A stretch of 64,000 nucleotides of DNA from Sphingobacterium sp. B16(2022) (GTDB taxonomy: Bacteria; Bacteroidota; Bacteroidia; Sphingobacteriales; Sphingobacteriaceae): the NCBI RefSeq assembly GCF_012030425.1, contig NZ_JAAUVN010000002.1, positions 992,001 to 1,056,000 of the forward strand. Direction: 5' to 3'. Position 1 is the stretch's first letter; every line of letters starts with the position of its first letter. The notes under the pieces are model-generated. The model saw only the letters and a list, made by a program, of their open reading frames with translations. It had not been told where the DNA came from and did no database searches. The translations under genes and the position numbers were made by a program. This document shows, piece by piece, positions 43,718-51,266 of this stretch.

Positions 43718-45628
43718 ATGAGCGACTCAATTAAACACGAGTGCGGTATTGCACTTATTCGACTGTTAAAGCCCCTTTCTTATTACCAGGAAAAATACGG
43801 TACGCCTTACTACGGCATAAACAAATTGTACTTATTGATGGAAAAGCAACACAACCGTGGCCAAGATGGTGCGGGTATTGCGACCATAAAATTCGACGTA
43901 AAGCCAGGAAATCGGTACATTTCTCGTTACAGAGCGATGGGATCCAGTGCTGTGGCTGATATCTTTGAATATGTACAAAAGAAGTTTGCATCTGTACACA
44001 AGGCATATCCGGAGGAATCTAAAGATACACAATGGTTAAAAGATAATGTTAGTTTTACCGGAGAGGTATTGTTAGGTCATTTGCGTTACGGTACTCATGG
44101 TAAAAATAGCATTGAAAGTTGTCACCCTTTCTTAAGACAGAACAACTGGATGTCTCGCAATTTGGTTGTTGCCGGTAATTTTAACATGACAAATGTTGAC
44201 GAATTATTGCAACAGTTGTACGAGCTAGGTCAACACCCAAAAGAAAAGGCAGATACAGTTACTGTATTGGAAAAAATTGGACATTTCTTAGATGACGAAA
44301 ACCAGGATTTATTTGACAAGTTTAAGAAAGAAGGTTATTCTAATATTGAAATCAGTTCTCTGATTGCAAAAAACTTGGATGTTCCTAAGATCTTAACGCG
44401 TTCAGCAAAAACTTGGGATGGTGGTTATACGATTGCAGGTATATTTGGTCATGGAGATGCATTTGTTATGCGCGACCCTGCCGGTATCCGTCCTGCTTTC
44501 TATTATAAAGACGATGAAGTGCTTGTTGTTGCTTCGGAAAGACCAGTTATTCAGACTGCATTTAATATTCCTATTGATAAAGTGCAGGAAATTAAACCTG
44601 GACATGCGTTGATTGCAAAAAAAGATGGGACAGTTACCGAAGAAATGTTTAGAGAGCCTGTTGAGCAAAAATCATGTTCTTTCGAGCGTATCTATTTTTC
44701 AAGAGGTTCAGATGCTGATATTTATAAAGAGCGCAAAAAATTAGGTCGCCTTTTATGTCCGCAAGTATTAAATGCAATTGATAATAATATTAAGAACACG
44801 GTATTTTCTTTTATTCCAAATACGGCTGAAGTATCTTACTACGGTCTGATGGATGGTATCAATACCTACGTTAGAGATTTTCAAAAGGATGCCTTATTAA
44901 ATAGAGCGGATAAGATTGATGACGGTGAGTTAGAAGATATTTTAAGCATTCATCCTCGTTTTGAGAAATTGAATGTGAAAGATGCTAAGTTACGTACATT
45001 TATTACGCAAGATGCTGATCGTACTGATATGGTACAGCATGTATACGATACAACTTACGGAATTGTTAAAGATCATGAAGACACAATCGTTGCGATTGAT
45101 GATTCAATTGTAAGAGGAACAACCTTAAAACAAAGTATCTTAACAATTTTAGATCGTCTGAATCCGAAGAAGATTGTAATTGTTTCATCAGCACCGCAAA
45201 TTCGTTACCCAGATTGTTACGGTATCGATATGTCTAGAATGGGTGAGTTTGTTGCTTTTGAAGCGGCTATATCGTTATTAAGACAACGTGGTTTAGCACA
45301 TATTATTGATGAAGTATATCAAAAATGTTTGGTTTCGATAACAGCAGATATTGACGACATAGAAAATTATGTCAAAGCTATCTACGAACCCTTTACAGAT
45401 GATGAAATTTCAAATGAAATTGCGAGAATCATTACGCCACATCATTTGAAAGCTGAAGTAACAGTGATTTTCCAGACTTTAGATAATTTACATATTGCTT
45501 GTCCTGATCATAAAGGTGACTGGTACTTCTCTGGTAATTATCCGACTCCTGGAGGAAATAAAGTTGTTAATAAAGCATTTATGAACTGGGTAGAAGGTAA
45601 GAACGTAAGAGCTTACTTCAGCAGTTAA
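43718..45628 (+). CDS. Amidophosphoribosyltransferase (long PurF-type)
   Basis: 636 residues. The class II glutaminase domain begins MSDSIKHECGIALIRL: the nucleophile would be C9 after removal of an 8-residue propeptide, as in the B. subtilis-type enzyme. NRGQDGAGIAT and HLRYGTHG are glutaminase motifs; DPAGIRPAFY follows. The PRPP-binding loop is VAIDDSIVRGTTLKQ. It transfers the amide of glutamine to PRPP to give phosphoribosylamine. It is over 100 residues longer than the typical PurF (~500). I do not know whether a standard purF exists elsewhere, so the symbol is left blank. -7 box TATTTTTG at 43693-43700. Confidence 0.87.
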   Translation: MSDSIKHECGIALIRLLKPLSYYQEKYGTPYYGINKLYLLMEKQHNRGQDGAGIATIKFDVKPGNRYISRYRAMGSSAVADIFEYVQKKFASVHKAYPEESKDTQWLKDNVSFTGEVLLGHLRYGTHGKNSIESCHPFLRQNNWMSRNLVVAGNFNMTNVDELLQQLYELGQHPKEKADTVTVLEKIGHFLDDENQDLFDKFKKEGYSNIEISSLIAKNLDVPKILTRSAKTWDGGYTIAGIFGHGDAFVMRDPAGIRPAFYYKDDEVLVVASERPVIQTAFNIPIDKVQEIKPGHALIAKKDGTVTEEMFREPVEQKSCSFERIYFSRGSDADIYKERKKLGRLLCPQVLNAIDNNIKNTVFSFIPNTAEVSYYGLMDGINTYVRDFQKDALLNRADKIDDGELEDILSIHPRFEKLNVKDAKLRTFITQDADRTDMVQHVYDTTYGIVKDHEDTIVAIDDSIVRGTTLKQSILTILDRLNPKKIVIVSSAPQIRYPDCYGIDMSRMGEFVAFEAAISLLRQRGLAHIIDEVYQKCLVSITADIDDIENYVKAIYEPFTDDEISNEIARIITPHHLKAEVTVIFQTLDNLHIACPDHKGDWYFSGNYPTPGGNKVVNKAFMNWVEGKNVRAYFSS

Positions 45629-45636
45629 TAAGAGCG

Positions 45637-45698
45637 AAATACATATTATAGAAAAGGCCCGATATTTATATATCGGGCCTTTTCTATAATATGTATTT
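45637..45698. terminator. Very long bidirectional terminator hairpin
   Basis: 29-bp perfect stem (45637-45665 with 45670-45698) and a 4-nt loop, with GGCCCGATAT near the apex. It lies 9 nt after the purF-type stop and 53 nt after the stop of the convergent MFS gene. Unusually long for a rho-independent terminator. Confidence 0.88.
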
Positions 45699-45750
45699 TA
45701 AGTCAATTTTAATCTAAAATAATCGATTGTATACCTATTCGTTAGAACTG

Positions 45751-46962
45751 CTACAAACGTTTCAAAACAAAGTAAAATCCTACTGCTGTACACGCGAGAA
45801 CGGCAGAGGTAGCCCACCAAAGTGCTGTGAATCCAAAGGATCCAACTATATTTGTCCCTAAAAGCGGTGAAAAAATATTCGCAGCAGAGAAGGCTAATGA
45901 ATTGAAGCCCATATAAGCTCCCTGTGTTTTGGCTGTTGACCTGTTTATGGTTACAGTTGCCATAAAAGGCAGTGTTAACATTTCGCCGATGCCAAACACG
46001 AAAAAAGTAACATAGAGCATGAATACTCCTGCATGTATATTGAACATGGCATAAGATATAGAACAGAAAAGTGTTCCGATTACCAATGTTTTTGTGATGG
46101 TCAATTTGTTTTCTGCAATATGTACAATAAACATCTCTAAAAGAACGATAATTAAACCGCTCCAGCCCATTAAAAATCCGATCTCATGTTCATTTAAGTG
46201 ATGCACTTCACGATAGAAAATAGGAAGTGTCGATATGAGTTGGAAAAAACATAATGAGAATATACAGCAAAGGATATTAAAGATGATAAATGGACTATCT
46301 TTATATGGATTTCGTTCTTTTTTATGCTGCGATGTCGTGGTAACAGGTGCTGTTTTTAAAGTTTTTAAATTGTTTTTTTCCTTCTTATAGAAAAATAGAA
46401 AAAAGACAACCGCTGCCACTGCTGCCGCCATTGCATTTCCGTAGAATATCCAGTTAAAGGATATCCCTGCTAAAAAGCCACCAACCGCAGGTCCAATTGA
46501 AAACCCCAGGTTAACCGCTAATCGATTCAATGAAAAAGCACGTGTTATATTTTCAGGTTTTGCATAGCTTGCGACCGAAACCGAGTTGGCAGGTCTGAAT
46601 GCGTCAAAGACAGCACTCAAAATAAAGATCATTATACCTAAAGACTCGACAGTCCTGAAGTAAGGAGTGATCAGAAATAGGGGAGCTGCTAATGTCAAAC
46701 TGAGTAGCTGGACTTTAAAACTCCCAAATCGATCTGTCAGCCAACCCCCTACATATGAACCGCAAACAGATCCAAAGCCGAAACACATCAGAACAAGACC
46801 AACCTGCTTAATGTTGAAATTAAGAGCCTGGGTCATGTAAATTCCTAAAAATGGGATTACCATGCTTCCCATTCTGTTGATAAGCATTACAATTGCGAGC
46901 AACCATGCGGAGCGCGATAACCCTTTGAAGGATCCGATATAGATGGATAAAAGTTTTTTCAA
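45751..46962 (-). CDS. MFS transporter (drug/metabolite efflux type)
   Basis: 403 residues, about 12 TMs. Start is a TTG (46960-46962) giving MKKLLSIYIGSFKGLSRSAW before TM1; the next ATGs lie inside the first helix. Motif A-like GSYVGGWLTDRFGSFKVQLL between TM2 and TM3 and SIGPAVGGFLAG in TM5 (antiporter motif C-like) suggest an exporter. The central loop is charged and long (about 195-225). Substrate unknown. Convergent with the purF-type gene through the shared hairpin. Confidence 0.83.
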   Translation of the reverse strand: MKKLLSIYIGSFKGLSRSAWLLAIVMLINRMGSMVIPFLGIYMTQALNFNIKQVGLVLMCFGFGSVCGSYVGGWLTDRFGSFKVQLLSLTLAAPLFLITPYFRTVESLGIMIFILSAVFDAFRPANSVSVASYAKPENITRAFSLNRLAVNLGFSIGPAVGGFLAGISFNWIFYGNAMAAAVAAVVFFLFFYKKEKNNLKTLKTAPVTTTSQHKKERNPYKDSPFIIFNILCCIFSLCFFQLISTLPIFYREVHHLNEHEIGFLMGWSGLIIVLLEMFIVHIAENKLTITKTLVIGTLFCSISYAMFNIHAGVFMLYVTFFVFGIGEMLTLPFMATVTINRSTAKTQGAYMGFNSLAFSAANIFSPLLGTNIVGSFGFTALWWATSAVLACTAVGFYFVLKRL

Positions 46963-46978
46963 GTGAATATGTAAAAAA

Positions 46979-47009
46979 AGCCAAAGGAATAAATCATATC
47001 CCTTTGGCT
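46979..47009 (-). terminator. Terminator of the split 5'-nucleotidase operon
   Basis: AGCCAAAGG/CCTTTGGCT stem, 13-nt loop, T7 on the minus strand, 17 nt after the stop and 16 nt before the MFS start. Confidence 0.85.
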
Positions 47010-47026
47010 AGATAAAAATGTTATTT

Positions 47027-47986
47027 TTAAACTAATTGGGATGCTTCGATAGAATTGTTAATTTCATAAGTTGAGGCTAACATATTCTTTTTACCTGTCG
47101 AAGGTTCAAAAATAATATCAACTCTTCCTAAGTTTATTCCTGCAAAACCCACTTGGTTAACGGCTGTCTTTGTTCCCTTTAAGTTCGTTACAAAAGTAGG
47201 TTCTTTCAAAAAGGTATGCGTATGTCCACCAATGATTAAATCGATATCACTAGTCTTGGAAGCTAATACGAGGTCGGATACCTTCTCACTTTCGTATTGA
47301 TACCCTAAATGAGATAGACAAATGACAAGGTCACATTTATGCTTTTCCTTTAATTCTTTGACCACACGGTTCGCAACAAGAATTGGATCCAGGTATTTCA
47401 TGCCTTTGAAATTATTCGGATCAACCAGCCCTTCAATATCTACCCCTAAACCAAAAACACCAATCTTCACTCCACCTTTTTTGAAGATGGTATAATCTTG
47501 TGTTTTTCCTTCCAGCACTGTTCCTGTGAAGTCATAGTTTGCCGTTAAAAAAGGAAATTTGGCGTGATCCAGATATTTGATAAGCCCATTTAACCCATTG
47601 TCAAATTCGTGATTACCAAATGTACCCGCATCATATCCCAATTTGGTCATTAAGTCAAGCTCTAATTTCCCTCCAAACAGATTAAAATAGGGAGTACCTT
47701 GGAACATATCGCCTGCGTCCAACAAAAGAACATGATCTTCCTCAGCCCTTACTTTTTTGATAAGTGTACTTCTGCGCGCAACTCCTGCCAATCCTTGATA
47801 TCTACCGCCATCCATAGGAAAGGGTTCAATTCTGCTGTGAACATCATTGGTATGTAGAATGGTTAATTTTATTTTTTTTGAACCTGCAAATGATGAGAAT
47901 GGTAACGTACCAAAGGTTACTGCTGCAGAAAGGCCTGCGGCAGTCTTTATAAAGCCTCTTCTATTTAATGATTTTAACTCTTCCAT
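47027..47986 (-). CDS. Metallophosphatase half of a split 5'-nucleotidase (UshA N-terminal domain)
   Basis: 319 residues. N-terminus SLNRRGFIKTAAGLSAAVTF is a twin-arginine signal, so export is probably by Tat. The calcineurin-like metal-site motifs are all present: LHTNDVHSR, LLLDAGDMFQG, FGNHEFDNG, CLSHLGYQ and GGHTHTFL. In UshA-type enzymes this domain carries the two-metal centre that hydrolyses nucleotides or UDP-sugars in the periplasm. The substrate-binding C-terminal domain is encoded by the overlapping gene upstream (26-nt overlap). Confidence 0.9.
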   Translation of the reverse strand: MEELKSLNRRGFIKTAAGLSAAVTFGTLPFSSFAGSKKIKLTILHTNDVHSRIEPFPMDGGRYQGLAGVARRSTLIKKVRAEEDHVLLLDAGDMFQGTPYFNLFGGKLELDLMTKLGYDAGTFGNHEFDNGLNGLIKYLDHAKFPFLTANYDFTGTVLEGKTQDYTIFKKGGVKIGVFGLGVDIEGLVDPNNFKGMKYLDPILVANRVVKELKEKHKCDLVICLSHLGYQYESEKVSDLVLASKTSDIDLIIGGHTHTFLKEPTFVTNLKGTKTAVNQVGFAGINLGRVDIIFEPSTGKKNMLASTYEINNSIEASQLV

Positions 47987-48725
47987 CTAATTGCATATTA
48001 ATTTTTTGACCATTTTTTGTAAAGCTGGAAATATAGTCCATCAAGCTTTCCCTTACTTTTTGAGGATAATCAGTTCTTTTAAGCGCATGTGTAAATAAAT
48101 CTAAATTATCTCCTCCATTCGCTAGGTAATCATAGGTGACTACTTTATAGGTTTTATTTTTGTCTATATCTTTTCCCTGTACCTGAATATTTATTGGCTT
48201 TTTGTCTTGGATAGATAAGGTAATTCCTGAAACAGGTTGCCCCCCTGTTGCCGCTATAAAGTTGGCGAGTTGTTCAATTTGTTCACCGCTCAGCTCCATC
48301 ACTGTAAGCTGATTTTCAAATGGCATAACCTCAAAAACACTCTCTACAGTAATATCTCCCGCTTTTATTTCATTGCGAATACCGCCCTTTGTTGCAAAAG
48401 CGATATCAGCCTTGTTGTTGATTTTTTCACTGGCAACCAATAGCGCTTGTGTAAAGAAATTTCCCATTAAAGTTTCAGGAGTCTTTTCTTTAGTCAATGC
48501 AACTTCCGAGAAGCCGATTACCCGGTTCATCTCTGCCTGCATTTGCTTTTTATAGGGACTATAAATAGCTACGATCGCGGTATCCTCAACGGTGCTTTTA
48601 TTGATCTCGTATTGCTTAAAGTCCTTTTGGACAGGACTTAATTTTTTGCTGCAAGATGTGCTAAGTAAAATAGCTAAAAACCCGAAGGTTACATATTGAA
48701 GTTGATGTATAGTAAGTTTCATCAT
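47961..48725 (-). CDS. 5'-nucleotidase C-terminal domain lipoprotein
   Basis: 254 residues. Signal MMKLTIHQLQYVTFGFLAIL leads to lipobox LLSTSC. The rest matches the C-terminal domain of UshA-type 5'-nucleotidases: ATKGGIRNEIKAGDIT, VFEVMPFENQLTVMELSG, and YDYLANGGDNLDLF with the aromatic residues that stack the nucleotide base. It has no metal site of its own. It probably pairs with the metallophosphatase from the next gene, whose start lies inside this frame. -7 box TACATTTG at 48745-48752. Confidence 0.88.
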   Translation of the reverse strand: MMKLTIHQLQYVTFGFLAILLSTSCSKKLSPVQKDFKQYEINKSTVEDTAIVAIYSPYKKQMQAEMNRVIGFSEVALTKEKTPETLMGNFFTQALLVASEKINNKADIAFATKGGIRNEIKAGDITVESVFEVMPFENQLTVMELSGEQIEQLANFIAATGGQPVSGITLSIQDKKPINIQVQGKDIDKNKTYKVVTYDYLANGGDNLDLFTHALKRTDYPQKVRESLMDYISSFTKNGQKINMQLDGRVKIIK

Positions 48726-48752
48726 GTAATAAGTGTTTTCGGTACAAATGTA

Positions 48753-48792
48753 GATAATAAAAGCCTAACATTTTTGTTAAGCTTTTATTATC
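48753..48792 (-). terminator. Terminator of the lrp-eamA operon
   Basis: 18-bp stem (48753-48770 with 48775-48792) with one C-A mismatch, 24 nt past the EamA stop. It directly abuts the -7 box of the next gene (48745-48752). Confidence 0.85.
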
Positions 48793-48816
48793 AATATGCA
48801 AAAGAAGGCGCTTTTT

Positions 48817-49884
48817 CTAATTGGCAATCTCTGGTTTTTTAATGTCTTTTCTGACCACTGCATCTCTTTGATTTCTCAATCGTATTGATTTCCGACGATC
48901 TGCAATGGTAGTTTTTGTGATTTTTGCAACCATTTTATTATTCTTATATAATTTCCAGTTCATCAGCAATACGGAAACCAATATAATAACTAGGCCTATT
49001 ACTTGTATGTATGTCACGGCATGGCTACTGAAAAAGTAACTTAATACCAATGCTACAATAGGATTAACATAGGCATATGTACTTACTTCCGTAGCAGGTC
49101 TTACTGATAGCAACCAGATGTAAGAACTGAATGCTAAAATAGATCCAAAAACAATTAAGTACGATATATTAAACCAGTCGATAGGCGTGACCTGTTGAAA
49201 ACTAAAATGAGCAAATTCACCATTTAAGCTGGCAACAATTGTAAATAATACACCTGCTGTAATCATCTGCCATGCAGTCTTTACGGAGACATGTAAATCT
49301 TCCGTCTCTTCTTGCTGGCTTTTCTTCTGGTATTTGGAATATAATGAACCTGCAGTCCAGGCGATAGATCCAAGCACCATAATCACTAAAGCAATAACGG
49401 TTATTTCTTTATTTGCAGAAGATTTGCTTGCGATGATTTGCTCTACAAAGAGTAAAACAACACCAGCAAAGCCTAAAATCAAACCAGCGATGGTAGATTT
49501 GCTGCTGAAATTTTCTTTCCATTTTGGTTTATCAAGAATAACAAACCAAATCGCCGCTGCTGCCGCAATAATCGCTGCAACACCACCTGAAACATATTGC
49601 TCTGCCCAGATAAGACCACCCATATCAATAAATAAGAGTAAAAATCCGACAACAATAGAATCGCGGATTGCTCTCTTGTTGAATATTTTATAACCCTTCA
49701 ATACACAGTACCCCATCAGCAAAATACTTGCAGTAATAAACCTAAAAGATCCTAAAATGAATGGCGGGAAACTGTGAAGCGCTTTTTCAATAAAGAAAAA
49801 AGTCGACCCCCATACAATGTATACGACAGCATACGCGAGTACGATCATTAAAGGGCTTGCTTGTTGTACTTTATTATTTAACAT
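48817..49884 (-). CDS. EamA family (DMT) transporter
   Basis: 355 residues with ten predicted TMs in two EamA repeats; YVVWGSTFFFIEKALHSFPP and FILGSFRFITASILL open the first, WTAGSLYSKYQKK the second. Inner-membrane exporter-type transporter, often for amino acids or metabolites. It follows an Lrp/AsnC regulator by 20 nt in the same operon, which suggests amino-acid-responsive export. The C-terminal tail is basic (IADRRKSIRLRNQRDAV) and cytoplasmic. Confidence 0.88.
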   Translation of the reverse strand: MLNNKVQQASPLMIVLAYAVVYIVWGSTFFFIEKALHSFPPFILGSFRFITASILLMGYCVLKGYKIFNKRAIRDSIVVGFLLLFIDMGGLIWAEQYVSGGVAAIIAAAAAIWFVILDKPKWKENFSSKSTIAGLILGFAGVVLLFVEQIIASKSSANKEITVIALVIMVLGSIAWTAGSLYSKYQKKSQQEETEDLHVSVKTAWQMITAGVLFTIVASLNGEFAHFSFQQVTPIDWFNISYLIVFGSILAFSSYIWLLSVRPATEVSTYAYVNPIVALVLSYFFSSHAVTYIQVIGLVIILVSVLLMNWKLYKNNKMVAKITKTTIADRRKSIRLRNQRDAVVRKDIKKPEIAN

Positions 49885-49904
49885 CTCTCTATTCCTTTCC
49901 TAAA

Positions 49905-50378
49905 TTATTCCGGTATAACTAATTGTTGTTCTTCTTTCACTGTTTGCAAAACAATTGTGGTTCTTGTTGAAATTATTCCTTCAATTTTCCCCAAAGTGTT
50001 ACGCATCAAATCGACTAACGCAGTAGAATCAGCCGTCCGAACTTTGATTAGGTAACCATCATCTCCAGCAATATCATGCACTTCCTGCACTTCGGGTATC
50101 TCTGCTAGAAGAATACCGACTTTCTGTTCTCCAATTATATCGTTCGCTTTGATAAATATAAACGATAGTAATTTCTGATCAATTGCCGCTGGATTTATCT
50201 TGGCGTTGTATTGTAGGATTACATTTTTTTGCTCTAATTTTTTAACACGTTCTAAAATCGCAGAAGGAGCCATACTAAGCTCTCTTGCTATATCAGCATT
50301 ATTGATTCGAGCATTATCCTGCATTAAACGCAAGATTTTGAAATCTACATGATCTAAATTATATTCTACTTTTGTCAT
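49905..50378 (-). CDS. Lrp/AsnC family transcriptional regulator
   Basis: 157 residues from the ATG at 50378; a -7 box TACCTTTG (50387-50394) ends 8 nt upstream, ruling out the ATG at 50417. The DNA-binding HTH (ARINNADIARELSMAPSAIL) is followed by the RAM/AsnC ligand domain (AEIPEVQEVHDIAGDDGYLI). It likely senses an amino acid and controls the EamA exporter gene next to it. A GAATA-A-TATTC palindrome (50405-50415) lies just upstream of the -7 box and may be an autoregulatory site. Confidence 0.91.
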   Translation of the reverse strand: MTKVEYNLDHVDFKILRLMQDNARINNADIARELSMAPSAILERVKKLEQKNVILQYNAKINPAAIDQKLLSFIFIKANDIIGEQKVGILLAEIPEVQEVHDIAGDDGYLIKVRTADSTALVDLMRNTLGKIEGIISTRTTIVLQTVKEEQQLVIPE

Positions 50379-50386
50379 ATCGAATG

Positions 50387-50394
50387 CAAAGGTA
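50387..50394 (-). promoter_or_regulatory. lrp-eamA promoter -7 box
   Basis: TACCTTTG on the minus strand; fixes the lrp start at 50378 with almost no leader. Confidence 0.5.
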
Positions 50395-50585
50395 GTGATA
50401 TTTCGAATAATATTCAAATTATTTAGTTAAATTCAGAATATAATTCTATTTGCGAGGTTATTTTTTTTAGAAAAAATAGTCTTTTCACTAGCCTGAGTAC
50501 TAGTTTTTTTTATTTAATAATCTGATTATTAGGGCATTTGTGTTCTTTTGAATTATCTTTGGTATTTTAGGTGTCTCATCGAATA

Positions 50586-51104
50586 TTATTCGCTAAAGGT
50601 TTCCATCGAGTATTTTTCACGTAATATTTTAATGATATAACTGGTGCTAAGAGTGACAATCAATCCTATGAGACAACCAATAGTGACACAGGCAAAACGA
50701 TCGAGTGCGGCAACATATGACTTTAATTGATGTTCATGAACCACGACAATGATCATGGCTACCATTGCTGTACGGGCCACACTTAGGATATTGAATAACC
50801 TGCATATAGCGACGGATGTGATGACACCCAAAAGCATAGACCACATCTGAGGAAGATTGGTAAAATAAAACAGTATACCCGTCGCCGAACCAATAAAATT
50901 AGACTTAGTTCTATCAAAAGCAATTTTTGTTGCTTCATTATCATCCGGAGAAATCACTAAAACAATAGAAATTAAAGCCCATATTGCTGAATATTCAGGA
51001 AAGCTGATATATAAAAAGTAACCAATAGAAAAACCGATCAAAATACGAATCAGATAGATGATGAAGTCGGAGTGAAGGCTATATCGCATGAGGGTTTTAC
51101 GCAT
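50586..51104 (-). CDS. FUSC/aromatic acid exporter-like membrane protein
   Basis: 172 residues from the ATG at 51104. A -7 box TACTTTTG (51122-51129) shows that the ATG at 51149 is not transcribed. Five or so hydrophobic segments with SGT-like spacing (IGSATGILFYF, ISIVLVISPDDNEATKIAFD, RFACVTIGCLIGLIVTL) match the FUSC membrane half found in aromatic acid or fusaric acid exporters. It lacks the large cytoplasmic domain, so it is a half-size member. Function uncertain. Divergent from the FAD/Fe-S oxidoreductase gene. Confidence 0.72.
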   Translation of the reverse strand: MRKTLMRYSLHSDFIIYLIRILIGFSIGYFLYISFPEYSAIWALISIVLVISPDDNEATKIAFDRTKSNFIGSATGILFYFTNLPQMWSMLLGVITSVAICRLFNILSVARTAMVAMIIVVVHEHQLKSYVAALDRFACVTIGCLIGLIVTLSTSYIIKILREKYSMETFSE

Positions 51105-51121
51105 CTTAAAATATTTTACTG

Positions 51122-51179
51122 CAAAAGTACATCTTATTTGCAGCATCAAAAAATCATATACATGCGTTTTTATGCATGT
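51122..51179. promoter_or_regulatory. Divergent FUSC/oxidoreductase control region with a palindrome
   Basis: FUSC -7 box at 51122-51129 (minus strand). ACATGC-N8-GCATGT (51160-51179) is a perfect palindrome 31 nt upstream of it. The oxidoreductase -7 box TAGATTTG is at 51237-51244 on the plus strand. The palindrome could bind a repressor affecting FUSC and perhaps the oxidoreductase gene. Confidence 0.4.
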
Positions 51180-51266
51180 TTAATATTGTTTTTTCATTTT
51201 CTTGCATTATCAATTCTTTTCATTATTTAAAATAGTTAGATTTGTTGATACAAATTATACCATACT

